A DNA stretch of 64,000 nt. Source: Microbispora sp. H13382. GTDB lineage: Bacteria > Actinomycetota > Actinomycetes > Streptosporangiales > Streptosporangiaceae. The stretch lies in contig NZ_JABBXA010000005.1 of assembly GCF_014161445.1 (NCBI RefSeq), forward strand, positions 62,001 through 126,000, in the 5' to 3' direction. Positions 1 through 11,799 of the stretch are shown in pieces (position 1 is the stretch's first letter; each line of letters opens with the position of its first letter). Below the pieces are notes generated by a model, which saw only the letters and a program-made list of their open reading frames with translations, searched no databases and was not told the origin of the DNA. Both the position numbers and the translations under genes were made by a program.

Positions 1-463
1 CCCCCCACAGGTGGACACGCACGCCGTACGCCTGCGCGGCCTCCACGGCGGGCACCATGTCCTCGTCCCCGGCGATCAGCACGGTGTCGCTCACGGCGTG
101 GTGACGGGCCAGAGCCTCAAGGTCGCTGCGGATCTGCGCGTCCACGCCCTTCTGCTGGCCACGGGCGTTCAGGTTGCCCAGCCTGACCTTGACCCAGGGC
201 AGCTGGGCGATCACACGCTGGTCCACGGTGGGCACGCGGTCACGGGCGGCGTCGTACCAGTAGACACGCAGCAACTCGCCCTGGATGCGGTCGACCGCGT
301 GCTTCTGCAGCGCCTGGATCAGCTCGTCCGCGGCGACGCGGTACTCCTTACGCTCCTTGGCGCCTAAGAGAACTTCACCGGCGGCCGCGTAAAGGTAACC
401 GACGTCCACGAGAACGGCATACTTGGCGGAAATGCCATGTGCGCTGAAGTCCGGGATGGCCAT
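1..463 (-). CDS. NYN-domain (LabA/PIN-like) protein, 3' end outside window
   Basis: The gene reads leftward off the window edge, so only the first 154 residues are visible. A GGAGGA ribosome site lies just upstream of the ATG at 463. The translation has the acidic signature of NYN domains (PIN-like nucleases, proposed to act on RNA): an early VLVDVGYLY strand, a central GVDAQIRSDL helix and an IAGDEDMVPAV segment, which together supply the metal-binding aspartates. The family is known; the substrate here is not. One leucine is encoded by TTA, a rare codon in such GC-rich DNA. The C-terminus and any accessory domain cannot be judged. Confidence 0.85.
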   Translation of the reverse strand, partial: MAIPDFSAHGISAKYAVLVDVGYLYAAAGEVLLGAKERKEYRVAADELIQALQKHAVDRIQGELLRVYWYDAARDRVPTVDQRVIAQLPWVKVRLGNLNARGQQKGVDAQIRSDLEALARHHAVSDTVLIAGDEDMVPAVEAAQAYGVRVHLWG

Positions 464-498
464 GGTGTCCTCCTGGACTCGTCACTAGATGATCGGCT

Positions 499-527
499 GA
501 CTATATTCCCCCGCTTTCTAGATAGTC
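499..527. promoter_or_regulatory. Dyad GACTAT/ATAGTC upstream of the NYN gene
   Basis: GACTAT at 499-504 is the exact inverse of ATAGTC at 522-527, separated by 17 bases in AT-richer DNA just before the NYN gene. This could be an operator or part of a promoter. No regulator is assigned. Confidence 0.25.
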
Positions 528-606
528 CCAACTCTTGAGCCAGTTGACACCCTGTTCCGTCGATGTAATCGGACCGTGGTCGTCGCGGATGGCAGGGTAG
601 GCGGCG

Positions 607-840
607 TCAGCCGCCGGGGAAGAAGGCCCGGCGCCAGGCTCCCGGTCCGTGCGGGAGCCCCGGGCGCAGCCGATGTGCCGGGTTGCTCCAGTTTCCCGTG
701 GCCGGCGGCGGCGTGGGCCGGGCGCCGCGTGCCGCCGCCCCTGCCGCCGCCTGGGCCGCCAGCGCGGCGACGAGGGCGGCGGTCTCCTCGGGGGTGGCGT
801 CCCCCCGCACGATGCTGAGATACGGCTCGCTGCTGCTCAC
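607..840 (-). CDS. accE: Acyl-CoA carboxylase epsilon subunit (AccE/PccE-like)
   Basis: This 77-residue protein starts at a GTG that overlaps the TGA of the beta subunit by four bases, so the two are probably translationally coupled. It begins [18 protein letters not shown], continues with an Ala-rich helix, and ends with [10 protein letters not shown] and a [12 protein letters not shown] tail. That is the layout of the small epsilon subunits of actinomycete acyl-CoA carboxylases: a short strand with VRG, a helix, then a W-S-x-P-A-x-R-L-R segment. In the family epsilon stabilises or stimulates the alpha-beta complex. It is easily missed because the reading frame stays open far upstream through the beta-subunit gene. 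Confidence 0.85.
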   Translation of the reverse strand: MSSSEPYLSIVRGDATPEETAALVAALAAQAAAGAAARGARPTPPPATGNWSNPAHRLRPGLPHGPGAWRRAFFPGG

Positions 841-2426
841 AGCGGGATGTTCCCATGCTTCTTCGGGGGCAGCGCGGCCCGCTTGGAGCGGAGGGCGCGC
901 AGCGCGCGGACGATCTGGACCCGGGTGTCCGAGGGCCGGATGACCGCGTCGACGTAGCCGCGCTCGGCCGCGAGATACGGATTGGCCAGCGTGTCCTCGT
1001 ACTCGCTGACGAAACGGGCCCGCGCGGCGTCCGGGTCGTCGGCGGCGGTCAGCTCGCGCCGGTAGAGGATGTTGACCGCGCCCTGCGCCCCCATCACGGC
1101 GATCTGGGCGGTGGGCCACGCCAGGTTGACGTCCGCGCCGAGGTGCTTGGACCCCATGACGTCGTACGCGCCGCCGTACGCCTTGCGCGTGATGACGGTG
1201 ACCAGCGGCACGGTCGCCTCGGCGTAGGCGTACAGCAGCTTGGCGCCGCGCCGGATGATGCCGTTCCACTCCTGGTCGGTGCCGGGGAGGAAGCCCGGCA
1301 CGTCGACGAAGGTCAGCACCGGGATGTTGAAGGCGTCGCAGGTGCGCACGAACCGGGCGGCCTTCTCGGAGGCGGCGATGTCGAGCGTGCCGGCGAAGCT
1401 CATCGGCTGGTTGGCGACGACGCCCACGGAACGCCCCTCGACCCGGCCGAAGCCCACGAGGATGTTCGGCGCGAAGCCCGCGTGGATCTCCAGGAACTCG
1501 CCGTCGTCGAGGACGTGCTCGATGACCGTGTGCATGTCGTACGGCTGGTTGGCCGAGTCGGGGATCAGCGTGTCGAGCTCGCGGTCCTCGTCGGTCGTCT
1601 CCAGGTCCGCCTCGAGGTCGAAGGCCGGCGGGTCGTCCATGTTGTTGGACGGCAGGTACGACAGCAGCGCCCTGGCGAAGTCGAGGCAGTCCTGCTCGTC
1701 GGACGCCTCGTAGTGGGCGACGCCGCTCTTCGAGTTGTGCGTGTGCGCGCCGCCCAGCTCCTCGAACGTCACCTCCTCGCCGGTCACGGTCTTGATGACG
1801 TCGGGCCCGGTGATGAACATGTGCGACTTCTCCTGCACCATCAGGACGAAGTCGGTCAGCGCGGGAGAGTACACGGCGCCGCCCGCGCACGGGCCCATGA
1901 TCAGCGAAATCTGCGGCACCACGCCGGAGGCGTGCACGTTGCGCTTGAAGATCTCGGCGTACAGGCCGAGGGAGACCACGCCCTCCTGGATGCGCGCCCC
2001 GCCCGAGTCGTTGATGCCGATCACCGGGCAGCCGGTCTTGAGCGCGTGGTCCATGACCTTCACGATCTTCTCGCCGAAGACCTCGCCCAGCGAGCCGCCG
2101 AACACGGTGAAGTCCTGCGCGAACACCGCGACCGGCCGGCCGTCGACCGTGCCGTACCCGGTCACGACCCCGTCCCCGTACGGGCGCTCGCGGTCGAGGC
2201 CGAAGGCGGTCGCCCGGTGCCTGGCCAGCTCGTCGAACTCGACGAAGGAGCCCTCGTCGAGGAAGGCCGCCAGCCGCTCGCGGGCCGTCATCTTGCCCTT
2301 GGCGTGCTGCTTCTCCACCGCCCGCTGGGACCCGGCGTGGGCCGCCTCCTTCCGGCGGCGCTCCAGGTCGGCGATCTTGCCGGCGGTGGTGTGGATGTCG
2401 ATCTCGGGGACGCGTTCGGCGCTCAT
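837..2426 (-). CDS. pccB: Acyl-CoA (propionyl/acetyl-CoA) carboxylase beta subunit
   Basis: This 529-residue carboxyltransferase subunit transfers the carboxyl group from biotin to acyl-CoA to give methylmalonyl- or malonyl-CoA. Both halves of the crotonase-like carboxyltransferase fold are present. The N-half has [13 protein letters not shown] and [13 protein letters not shown] (acyl-CoA oxyanion hole), and the C-half has [12 protein letters not shown] and [16 protein letters not shown]. Length and the [10 protein letters not shown] tail are typical of actinomycete PccB/AccD proteins. The epsilon subunit is coupled downstream. The biotinylated alpha subunit is not in the window. Acyl chain specificity cannot be fixed by eye, so the symbol is provisional. 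Confidence 0.95.
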   Translation of the reverse strand: MSAERVPEIDIHTTAGKIADLERRRKEAAHAGSQRAVEKQHAKGKMTARERLAAFLDEGSFVEFDELARHRATAFGLDRERPYGDGVVTGYGTVDGRPVAVFAQDFTVFGGSLGEVFGEKIVKVMDHALKTGCPVIGINDSGGARIQEGVVSLGLYAEIFKRNVHASGVVPQISLIMGPCAGGAVYSPALTDFVLMVQEKSHMFITGPDVIKTVTGEEVTFEELGGAHTHNSKSGVAHYEASDEQDCLDFARALLSYLPSNNMDDPPAFDLEADLETTDEDRELDTLIPDSANQPYDMHTVIEHVLDDGEFLEIHAGFAPNILVGFGRVEGRSVGVVANQPMSFAGTLDIAASEKAARFVRTCDAFNIPVLTFVDVPGFLPGTDQEWNGIIRRGAKLLYAYAEATVPLVTVITRKAYGGAYDVMGSKHLGADVNLAWPTAQIAVMGAQGAVNILYRRELTAADDPDAARARFVSEYEDTLANPYLAAERGYVDAVIRPSDTRVQIVRALRALRSKRAALPPKKHGNIPL

Positions 2427-2638
2427 CGCCCGCTCACCGTTCCTCGTATGCTCAGCGGCCCTCGGGTCCCGAACGCCGCTCCGGGTCGCGTCGAATCCAT
2501 GGCGGAAAGGGTAACCAGCCGGGGGCCGCCCGGTCGCGCCGGGTCGCGCTCACCGGGATGCTCCTTGCGACAGGTGAGGAACGGGCTTCACGTCCCGATC
2601 GTTCGGATCTACGACGGCTTCAGACAAGTGGGGGCTCC

Positions 2639-3406
2639 ATGGCGGACGCCGTACGCACGCAGGGGTTGTACAAGCGCTTCGGGCAGCAGGTGGCGGTCGG
2701 CGGGGTCGACCTGGTCGTGCCGAGAGGCAGCTTCGCCGGCCTGGTCGGTCCCAACGGCGCCGGCAAGACGACGACCCTGAGCATGGTCACCGGGCTGCTG
2801 CGCCCGGACGGCGGGCGGATCGAGATCGACGGCCACGACGTGTGGGCCGACCCGGTCAGCGTGAAGGCGCACATCGGGGTGCTGCCCGAGGGCCTGCGGC
2901 TGTTCGAACGGCTGTCCGGCCGTGAGCTGCTCACGTACGGCGGCCAGTTGCGCGGCATCCCCCTGGACGAGGTCGGCAGGCGCGCCGACGAGCTGCTCAA
3001 GGTCATGGACCTGGTCGAGGCGCAGGACAAGCTGGTGGTCGACTACTCCACCGGCATGCGCAAGAAGATCGGCCTCGCGGCGGCGCTGCTGCACAACCCG
3101 CGCGTGCTGTTCCTCGACGAGCCGTTCGAGGGCGTCGACCCCGTCTCCGCCAACACCCTGACCGAGGTGCTGCGCAGATTCACCGCCTCCGGCTCCACCG
3201 TCGTGTTCTCCAGTCACGTGATGGACCTGGTCGAGCGGCTGTGCGACTGGGTGTCGGTGATGAACCGCGGGCTCGTCGTCGCGCAGGGCCCGCTCGACGA
3301 CGTGCGGCGGGGCCGCACGCTCAACGAGGCGTTCCTCGACCTGGTCGGCGTGCGCGGCAACGGGGACGACGGGCTGTCGTGGCTCGGCTCCGGGAGCACC
3401 CCGTGA
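2639..3406 (+). CDS. ABC transporter ATP-binding protein
   Basis: This 255-residue ATPase has Walker A GPNGAGKT (37-44), a modified signature YSTGMRKK (136-143) and Walker B LFLDE (157-161) followed by an H-loop in SSHVMDL. The signature is STGM rather than LSGG, as seen in exporter ATPases of the two-gene ABC-2 type. The ATG at 2639 was chosen because homologues begin there; the frame is open further upstream. Its TGA overlaps the GTG of the permease by four bases, so the pair forms one exporter. The substrate is unknown. Confidence 0.9.
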   Translation: MADAVRTQGLYKRFGQQVAVGGVDLVVPRGSFAGLVGPNGAGKTTTLSMVTGLLRPDGGRIEIDGHDVWADPVSVKAHIGVLPEGLRLFERLSGRELLTYGGQLRGIPLDEVGRRADELLKVMDLVEAQDKLVVDYSTGMRKKIGLAAALLHNPRVLFLDEPFEGVDPVSANTLTEVLRRFTASGSTVVFSSHVMDLVERLCDWVSVMNRGLVVAQGPLDDVRRGRTLNEAFLDLVGVRGNGDDGLSWLGSGSTP

Positions 3407-4980
3407 CGATGACGTGGCTGTTCGTCCGGCTCAAGCTCAGCCTGGTCCGCGGCGGCCTGCGCGGCGACGTGGGCAAGCAGGCCGGCTTCGCCTTCTCGCT
3501 GGCCGCCGCGCTCCTCAGCGCCGTCGCGGGGTTCGGGCTGCTGTCCCTCATCCGGCTCGCGCCGTCCGACGTCGGCCTCGACCTCGTGTCGGCGGCGTTC
3601 GCGATGTTCGCCGTCGGGTGGGTCGTCGTGCCGCTCATGGCCTTCGGGCTGGACGAGACGCTCGACCCGGCCCGGCTCGCCCTGTTCCCGCTCACCACCC
3701 GGCAGCTCGCGACCGGCATGTTCGCGGCGTCGGCCGCCGGGCCGTGGCCGATCGCCTCGCTGGCCGCGCTGTGCGGAGGGGTGGTCGCGCTCGCCCACGG
3801 ACCTGGCGGGGTGCTGATCGGGGTGCCCGCGGTGGTCCTCCAGTTCGCCTTCTGTCTCACGGCCTCCCGCCTGGTGACCACGGCGTTGTCCGGTGTGTTG
3901 CGCACCCGCAGGGGACGTGACCTGCTCGCGGTGGTCGCGATCTTCGGCGTGCTGCTCGTCCAGGTGCCGAACCTGCTGCTGAACCGGGGGTTCTCGGGCG
4001 ACCCCACGCGGATCCTGGCGTCCGCCGGGGACGTCCTGCGGTGGACGCCGCCGGGCCTGGCCGCGCACGCGATCGCCGACGGCGGGCTCGTCGGCGTCGC
4101 CGAGCTGATCGTCGTCGCGATGTCGGTGGTCGTTCTGGGATGGCTGTGGATCGCGGCGCTGCGGTACGCGCTGGTGCGGCCCGACTCCTCCAACCGGGGT
4201 GGCGGCTCCGTCCGCCGTTCCCGGACGGGCCGCTCCCGCACAGGCCGGTTCCTGCCCGGCGGCATGCTCGGCGCCGTCGTCGCCAAGGAGCTGAAGTACG
4301 CGAGGAGGGAACCGCGGGCCCGGGTGAACTGGATCAGCGCGGTGTTCGTGAGCGCGGTCGTCATGTTCTCCCTCCGGGGTCCCGGCGGCTCGACAGGGCC
4401 GTGGACCGCGATCGGCCCCGCCTGCCTGGCGGCCGTGGTGATCGGGCTGCAGGCGGCCAACTCCTTCGGCATCGACGGCAGGTCGCTGTGGATGAACGCG
4501 GTGGCCGTCGCGACCCCGCGCGACCTGCGTACCGACCTGGCCGGGCGGCACCTGGCCATGGCGGTCGTCGCGGTGCCGCTGCTGGCGCTGGCGTCGCTGG
4601 CCGCCGCGCTCGTGGCGGGGAACGCCGCGTGGGCTCTCGTCGCCGCGCTCACCGCCTGGGGCGTGCTCGGCACCGCCATGGGAATCGGCTCGATCACCAG
4701 CGTGACCGCGCCGTACACCTATCCCGACCGGCTGAACGCCTTCACCGGCGCCGCCCCGGGGCAGGGCGGGCAGGCGTTCGCCGCCTCCTTCGCCACGATG
4801 CTCGTCACCGGCGTGCTCGCGCTGCCGATCGTGCTGCCGGTCCTGCTCGGCCTGACCTGGTGGGCCGTGCTCGCCGTGCCGTACGGCGTGGCGGTCGCCT
4901 GGGCGGGACGCCGGATCGCCGCCGGCATCGGATTCGCCCGCCTCCCCGAACTCCTCGCCGCCGTCTCCCGCCCCTCCTGA
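3403..4980 (+). CDS. ABC transporter permease (ABC-2 type)
   Basis: This membrane protein of about 525 residues is coupled to the preceding ATPase through a GTGA overlap. It has roughly ten to twelve hydrophobic segments, grouped in an N-terminal and a C-terminal block. Between them is a polar, Arg/Ser-rich cytoplasmic linker (roughly residues 255-290) and a conserved-looking VVAKELKYARREPRAR segment of the kind seen in large ABC-2 permeases. An ATG at 3409 is an alternative start. Function is export with its partner; cargo is unknown. Confidence 0.85.
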   Translation: MTMTWLFVRLKLSLVRGGLRGDVGKQAGFAFSLAAALLSAVAGFGLLSLIRLAPSDVGLDLVSAAFAMFAVGWVVVPLMAFGLDETLDPARLALFPLTTRQLATGMFAASAAGPWPIASLAALCGGVVALAHGPGGVLIGVPAVVLQFAFCLTASRLVTTALSGVLRTRRGRDLLAVVAIFGVLLVQVPNLLLNRGFSGDPTRILASAGDVLRWTPPGLAAHAIADGGLVGVAELIVVAMSVVVLGWLWIAALRYALVRPDSSNRGGGSVRRSRTGRSRTGRFLPGGMLGAVVAKELKYARREPRARVNWISAVFVSAVVMFSLRGPGGSTGPWTAIGPACLAAVVIGLQAANSFGIDGRSLWMNAVAVATPRDLRTDLAGRHLAMAVVAVPLLALASLAAALVAGNAAWALVAALTAWGVLGTAMGIGSITSVTAPYTYPDRLNAFTGAAPGQGGQAFAASFATMLVTGVLALPIVLPVLLGLTWWAVLAVPYGVAVAWAGRRIAAGIGFARLPELLAAVSRPS

Positions 4981-5010
4981 GAGGTAGCCTCCCGCCCTTC
5001 CTGAGAGGTA
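4965..5010. repeat. Tandem 22-bp duplication across the permease stop codon
   Basis: Bases 4965-4986 recur at 4989-5010 with one mismatch. The first copy contains the TGA stop of the permease, so the second copy is a non-coding duplicate of the end of the gene. Confidence 0.7.
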
Positions 5011-5098
5011 ACGGAGCGGTCCCGAAGTCCTTGCGGCATTGCGGGCGATTCGGCCCGGCCTTATAACCGTTTGGACCGTTCTCAAGGGAAGAGGCGAA

Positions 5099-5572
5099 AT
5101 GCGCGAACGTGGCCTTACGGGCCGTGCGATCTGGGCGCCGCTGGCCGCGGCGGCGCTGAGCGGCCTGGTCATCGGGGCGCTGGCGCGCCTCCTGATGCGG
5201 GGCGTCGTGCTGGCCGTCGGCGGCCTGACCGGCATGTCCCTGGCGGGCACGGTCGCGATCCTCGTCGCGTTCGTCGTGCTGGCCCTGCCGGCGGCGGTGA
5301 CCGCGACCGCACGTCCGGCGATCATGCATGCCGGTCGCTGGGTGACCGCCGTGATCACGGGGCTGATGGCCGCGAGGACGGGGCTCGCCGACGCGAAGAT
5401 CATCGTCCTGGCCGACGACAGCCAGTTGACGCCGATCACCGTGCTGGTCATCGCGTTCGCCGCGATCGTGGTGGCGCACGGCCGGGTCGCCCAGTACCTC
5501 ACCCGCCGTTTCAGAGCGCTCCCCGCGGCCCGGGCGGAGGCGCTCGGGGCCCCGGACGCGCGACCGGCCTGA
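5099..5572 (+). CDS. Small multi-pass membrane protein, unrecognised
   Basis: This 157-residue protein starts at an ATG preceded by a GGGAAGAGG ribosome site. It has about four hydrophobic segments (roughly residues 10-35, 40-62, 80-95 and 110-130) and a polar C-terminal tail. I do not recognise the family. It lies 118 bp downstream of the ABC permease in the same direction, and the preceding duplicated DNA makes operon membership uncertain. It could be a holin-like or DUF-type membrane protein. Confidence 0.65.
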   Translation: MRERGLTGRAIWAPLAAAALSGLVIGALARLLMRGVVLAVGGLTGMSLAGTVAILVAFVVLALPAAVTATARPAIMHAGRWVTAVITGLMAARTGLADAKIIVLADDSQLTPITVLVIAFAAIVVAHGRVAQYLTRRFRALPAARAEALGAPDARPA

Positions 5573-5584
5573 CCTGCGTGGTCC

Positions 5585-5600
5585 AGTGGTCTAGTCCAAT
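5585..5600. promoter_or_regulatory. DasR-like (dre) operator upstream of ppc
   Basis: AGTGGTCTAGTCCAAT matches the DasR responsive element consensus A(C/G)TGGTCTAGACCA(C/G)T at 14 of 16 positions. It sits about 50 bp before the ppc start. DasR is the GntR-family regulator of amino-sugar metabolism in actinomycetes. Binding here is inferred only from the match. Confidence 0.45.
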
Positions 5601-5637
5601 TGGTGAGACCGCCCTCGGGTCACCGAGCGCGATTCGC

Positions 5638-5643
5638 TAGCCT
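5638..5643 (+). promoter_or_regulatory. Probable -10 box of ppc (leaderless mRNA)
   Basis: TAGCCT ends seven bases before the ATG of ppc. There is no Shine-Dalgarno sequence between them, so transcription probably begins at or next to the start codon. Confidence 0.5.
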
Positions 5644-5650
5644 TCGAAGC

Positions 5651-8287
<2,637 letters not shown>

Positions 8288-8306
8288 CGCGGCGAGCCGA
8301 CCGATC

Positions 8307-8329
8307 GGGCGCCCGGACTCCGGGCGCCC
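8307..8329. terminator. Bidirectional hairpin between ppc and fdhD
   Basis: A perfect 10-bp stem (8307-8316 with 8320-8329) has a three-base loop. It lies in the 52-bp gap between the convergent genes. There is no long T-run, as is common for actinomycete terminators. Confidence 0.75.
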
Positions 8330-8339
8330 GACCGGCCTT

Positions 8340-9215
8340 TCAGGGCTGTCCGACGTCGACGCGTTCCGGGCAGGCGTAGATGTTGAAGCGCTCCTCGCGC
8401 AGGAACCCCACCAGCGTGACGCCGAACTCCCGCGCCAGGTCGACGGCGAGCGAGGAGGGCGCGGACACGGCGCACACGACCTGGATGCCGGCGCTCGCCG
8501 CCTTCTGCATGATCTCGTAGCTGACCCGGCCGCTGACCAGCAGGACGTGCCGGTCGAGGGGGGTCCGGCCGCCGAGCAGCGCCCAGCCGACCAGCTTGTC
8601 GACGGCGTTGTGCCGCCCCACGTCCTCACGTACGGCCACGGGCGTGCCGTCGGGGGTGAACAGCCCGGCGGCGTGCAGCCCGCCCGTCCTGCCGAAGACC
8701 CCCTGGGCCGCCCGCAGCCGGTCCGGCAGGCCGTACAGGGTCGTGGCGGACACGCCGACCGGCGGGCGCACGGCCGGCACGGCGCAGCGGTCGCGCAACG
8801 CGTCGAGGCTCGCCGTGCCGCACACGCCGCACGCGCTCGACGTCAGGAAGTTGCGCGCCCGGGCGCCGAGGTCGGGCAGGTGCGGGGCGGTGAGCCGCAC
8901 GGTCACGGTGTTGTAGCGCGCCTCGGGGTCCAGATCCTCGTCCGTGCAGTAGCCGATGGCGGCGATATCGCCGGGACCGGCGACCCCCTCGCCGTGCAGA
9001 AAGCCCGCCGCGAGCTCGAAGTCCGCGCCCGGTGTCCGCATCGTGATCGCCACCGTACGGCTCTCGCCGCCGGCGAGGAGCCGGATCTCCAGCGGCTCCT
9101 CGGTGGCGAGGTCGTCCCGCCGGTCGCGTACGGACGATCCGGACACCCTGCGGACGCGTGAGCGCGTGACGGGCCCCGGTCGAGCCGAGGGCCGCGCCGC
9201 GCCGTCCCGTTCCAT
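8340..9215 (-). CDS. fdhD: Formate dehydrogenase accessory sulfurtransferase FdhD
   Basis: This 291-residue protein of the FdhD family transfers sulfur from a cysteine desulfurase to the molybdenum cofactor of formate dehydrogenase. The diagnostic SSACGVCG motif carries Cys129 and Cys132 of the CxxC pair. VREDVGRHNAVDKL and VSGRVSYEIMQKA are the other family signatures. No formate dehydrogenase gene is visible nearby, so its client must be elsewhere. The first 30 residues are basic and variable, and a later start is possible. Confidence 0.95.
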   Translation of the reverse strand: MERDGAARPSARPGPVTRSRVRRVSGSSVRDRRDDLATEEPLEIRLLAGGESRTVAITMRTPGADFELAAGFLHGEGVAGPGDIAAIGYCTDEDLDPEARYNTVTVRLTAPHLPDLGARARNFLTSSACGVCGTASLDALRDRCAVPAVRPPVGVSATTLYGLPDRLRAAQGVFGRTGGLHAAGLFTPDGTPVAVREDVGRHNAVDKLVGWALLGGRTPLDRHVLLVSGRVSYEIMQKAASAGIQVVCAVSAPSSLAVDLAREFGVTLVGFLREERFNIYACPERVDVGQP

Positions 9216-9276
9216 GTGCCGCCTCCTCCGGGCGTGGCTGCCGTTCTTTCCGGTACGCAGCCTGCCACGCCGCGTC

Positions 9277-10365
9277 TCAGGCGTCGTCCGCCGGGTGGCG
9301 CGCGGGGGAATCGGCGCACAGGCGTGTCACGGCGCGGGCGACGGAGGACACGCCGATGTCGGTCATGCAGGCGGCCCCCGCCGGAGACAGCGGGCATTCG
9401 GCCGTCCACCAGCACGGCTGCTGGGTGATGGCGGTGGGCCGGCGGTGCGGGCAGCCGGGCTGTCCCTGCAGGTCCACGGCGTGCTCCGGGCCCGTGGACG
9501 CGCCGATGCCGTACCTGCGGGCCCAGGTGGGGCCGAAGAGCCCGACGGTGGCCGCTCCGGCGGCGGCGGCCACCCGCAGCGGCCCGGTGTCGCCGCCCAC
9601 GACCACACCGCCGCGCCGCGCCACGGCGGCGAAGCACGCCGCGAGCCCGCGCAGGCCGCACCGCGGCAGCACGGCCACCTGCGGGCCGAACGCCGCCTGC
9701 GTCGCGTCGGCGCGCTTGGGTGGCGCGTCGGGCGTGAGCAGGGGATGGCCGTGCCGGGCCAGCAGCGCGGCGAGTTCGCGCCAGCGCCCGGCGGGCCACC
9801 GCTTCACGGTCATGCCCGCGTCCGTGACCAGCACGACCGGGGGCCGCGCCGTACCTGCCGGGGTGGTGGCCGGAACGCGGCGGGCGAGCACGCTCTCGCC
9901 GTACGCGATCTCGGCCGGCGTCAGGCGAACGACCGGACGGGCGAGGACGTCCTCGGGCCGGAGCAGTCCCTCGGCGAGCAGTATGCGCAGGTAGCGCTCG
10001 CCGACAGGCTCGTCCGGGGGCGGGCGGCGCCACAGGTCGGTGACGCATCGCGCGCCCGATGCGGCGAGGAGATCGGGGATGCCGTCGTAACGGGTGGTGG
10101 TGACCACGAGGTCCGGGCGGCGGGCGGCCAGGGCTTCGGCCACGGCCTCCCGCTCGGCGCCCGCGCCGCCGTGTCGGGGGGTGAGCACCCGCGTGACGGC
10201 GGGGTCGCCGCGCAGGAGGGCGGCGCCGGGCTCATGGGTGAGCACGCGCAGCGACGCGCCCGGGTTGCGCAGGGCCAGGCCGTGCACGGCGGGCAGGAGC
10301 ATGACCAGGTCGCCGATCCCGCCGAGCAGGTCGACGACCAGGATCTCCCGGTACGGCTCACGCAT
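9277..10365 (-). CDS. Glycosyltransferase family 9 (heptosyltransferase-like)
   Basis: This 362-residue protein begins ILVVDLLGGIGDLVMLLP, the usual GT9 N-terminal pattern. In its second Rossmann half it has VVVGGDTGPLRVAAAAGAATVGLFGPT, the nucleotide-sugar site. It ends with a Cys-rich segment (HRRPTAITQQPCW and ECPLSPAGAACM) like that of ADP-heptose transferases. Actinomycetes lack LPS, so the product is probably another surface or secreted glycan. It overlaps the end of the upstream GT4 gene by eight bases and is probably co-transcribed with it. Confidence 0.85.
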   Translation of the reverse strand: MREPYREILVVDLLGGIGDLVMLLPAVHGLALRNPGASLRVLTHEPGAALLRGDPAVTRVLTPRHGGAGAEREAVAEALAARRPDLVVTTTRYDGIPDLLAASGARCVTDLWRRPPPDEPVGERYLRILLAEGLLRPEDVLARPVVRLTPAEIAYGESVLARRVPATTPAGTARPPVVLVTDAGMTVKRWPAGRWRELAALLARHGHPLLTPDAPPKRADATQAAFGPQVAVLPRCGLRGLAACFAAVARRGGVVVGGDTGPLRVAAAAGAATVGLFGPTWARRYGIGASTGPEHAVDLQGQPGCPHRRPTAITQQPCWWTAECPLSPAGAACMTDIGVSSVARAVTRLCADSPARHPADDA

Positions 10366-11563
10366 CCCGGCGGCCGAGCGGCCGGCCAGGGCCGGCCAGG
10401 GTCTCGTACAGCGCCCGGTGGGCGGAGGCGACCCGCGACCAGGAGTGGCGGGCGGCGAGCCGCCGGGCGGCCGCGCCCAGGCGCCGCCGCGCCTGCGGGT
10501 CGCCGAGCAGCGGCCCGACGGCGTACGCGATGGCGGCGGGGTCGCGGCGGGCCCCGATCACGGCGACGGTCTCCCCGAGCGGGAGGACGGGGTCGGGCTC
10601 GTCCGGCACGGTGACCGCGGTCGGCAGCCCGTGGGCCAGCATGGTGAGCAGCGCGCCGCTCTTGGTCGTCACCCCGGCGGTGAAGGGCAGGACGCCCACG
10701 TCCGACGCGTGCAGGAGCTCCGACACCCGGGCGGCGGGCAGGTGCCCGGTGAACGTCACCGCGTCCGCGACGCCGTGACGCGCGGCCAGCGCCTCGAGCT
10801 CCACCCGGAAGGCCCGGGCCTCGGCCTCCGGCAGCGCCTGGGAGGTGAAGCCACCCACGACCAGCAGGCGCAGGCGGGGGCTGGCCGCGCGCAGCGCGGG
10901 CAGCGCCTCGACGAGCTGCCGCACGCCCTTCACGGGGTGCACGAACCCGAAGAAGGCGAGCAGCGGGTCGTCGCGGCCCATGCCGAGCGTGCCTCGCACG
11001 CGCACGCGCGCCTGCCGTCCGCCGCCGTGATCCACGACGTTCGGCGCCAGGGGCACCTCCACGGCGGCCGTCCCGGCGCGCCTTCGGACCTGCAGGGCGT
11101 GGGAGGCGTTGGTCACGACCACGAGGGCGCTCGCGGGCACCAGACGCCCGGTCTCCCGGTCCCACAGCCGGGCGCGTTCCAGCGGCCGCCAGACGGGGCC
11201 GGGCACCCAGCCGGGGGCCGCCCACCAGCCGTACTCGTGCAGGGTGGTCACCAGCGGCGCGCCGGGCGGCAGCAGGGGCGGCAGCAGTCCGGGCAGCCCC
11301 GAGAACCGGTAGGCGGACGGGGCGAACTGCACATGGACCACGTCGGGGCGCAGCCGCCGCACCCTCCGGGCGGCGTCGAGCGTGGCGGGCAGCCAGTGCC
11401 AGGGGGAGCGGGACCCCGGCGACCCCACGGGCACCCCCACCGCCTCGACCCCGGCCTCGCCGAGCGCGCCGACGAGCCGTTCGACGTAGTCGCCGACGCC
11501 GTCGCGGTCGGCGGGCCCGGGGCCGTGGACCATGGCGACGCGGATCCGGCCCCTCTCCGTCAT
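10358..11563 (-). CDS. Glycosyltransferase family 4
   Basis: This 401-residue GT-B enzyme has an N-terminal GDGVGDYVERL glycine loop, a central DDPLLAFFGFVHPVKGVRQL segment starting the C-domain, and SELLHASDVGVLPFTAGVTTKSGALLTMLAHG, which contains the E/G-rich donor-sugar helix in variant form. The ATG at 11563 has an AGGAAGGGGG sequence upstream. It is coupled to the downstream GT9 gene and lies divergently from another GT9 gene, so the three form a small glycan locus. The sugar is unknown. Confidence 0.85.
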   Translation of the reverse strand: MTERGRIRVAMVHGPGPADRDGVGDYVERLVGALGEAGVEAVGVPVGSPGSRSPWHWLPATLDAARRVRRLRPDVVHVQFAPSAYRFSGLPGLLPPLLPPGAPLVTTLHEYGWWAAPGWVPGPVWRPLERARLWDRETGRLVPASALVVVTNASHALQVRRRAGTAAVEVPLAPNVVDHGGGRQARVRVRGTLGMGRDDPLLAFFGFVHPVKGVRQLVEALPALRAASPRLRLLVVGGFTSQALPEAEARAFRVELEALAARHGVADAVTFTGHLPAARVSELLHASDVGVLPFTAGVTTKSGALLTMLAHGLPTAVTVPDEPDPVLPLGETVAVIGARRDPAAIAYAVGPLLGDPQARRRLGAAARRLAARHSWSRVASAHRALYETLAGPGRPLGRRDA

Positions 11564-11799
11564 GGCCGCCCCCTTCCTCGGCTCGCGGCGATCGGCCCGC
11601 GCCTGTCGCGGCGATGTCGTGTCCGTGCGTCCACGACCCCGCCGTTCCGTCCGGTTCCACTGAAGAGGGCGCCTCCCACCCCGCATGAGTGCGCCTTCGC
11701 GGCCGGCCGCGGCGCCTCGGAAGGTGCCCGAGGGACTTTCGTGGCAAACCATGCATTTGTGGGGCTTTATGCGCCTTTTTAGGGGGGTACGCGCAGGAA

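Noticed and set aside
855..2780. Long plus-strand open frame (641 codons) opposite pccB
   Set aside because: It is antisense to a gene with complete family motifs. Its translation is Arg/Val/Gly-rich without motifs, a normal effect of high GC.
5573..5650. Possible tRNA between the membrane protein gene and ppc (GGTCCAGTGG looked tRNA-like)
   Set aside because: No cloverleaf can be formed. The signal is better explained by the DasR-like operator.
10094..11782. Plus-strand frame of 562 codons opposite the GT4/GT9 genes
   Set aside because: It is antisense to two genes with clear glycosyltransferase motifs, and its translation is low complexity.
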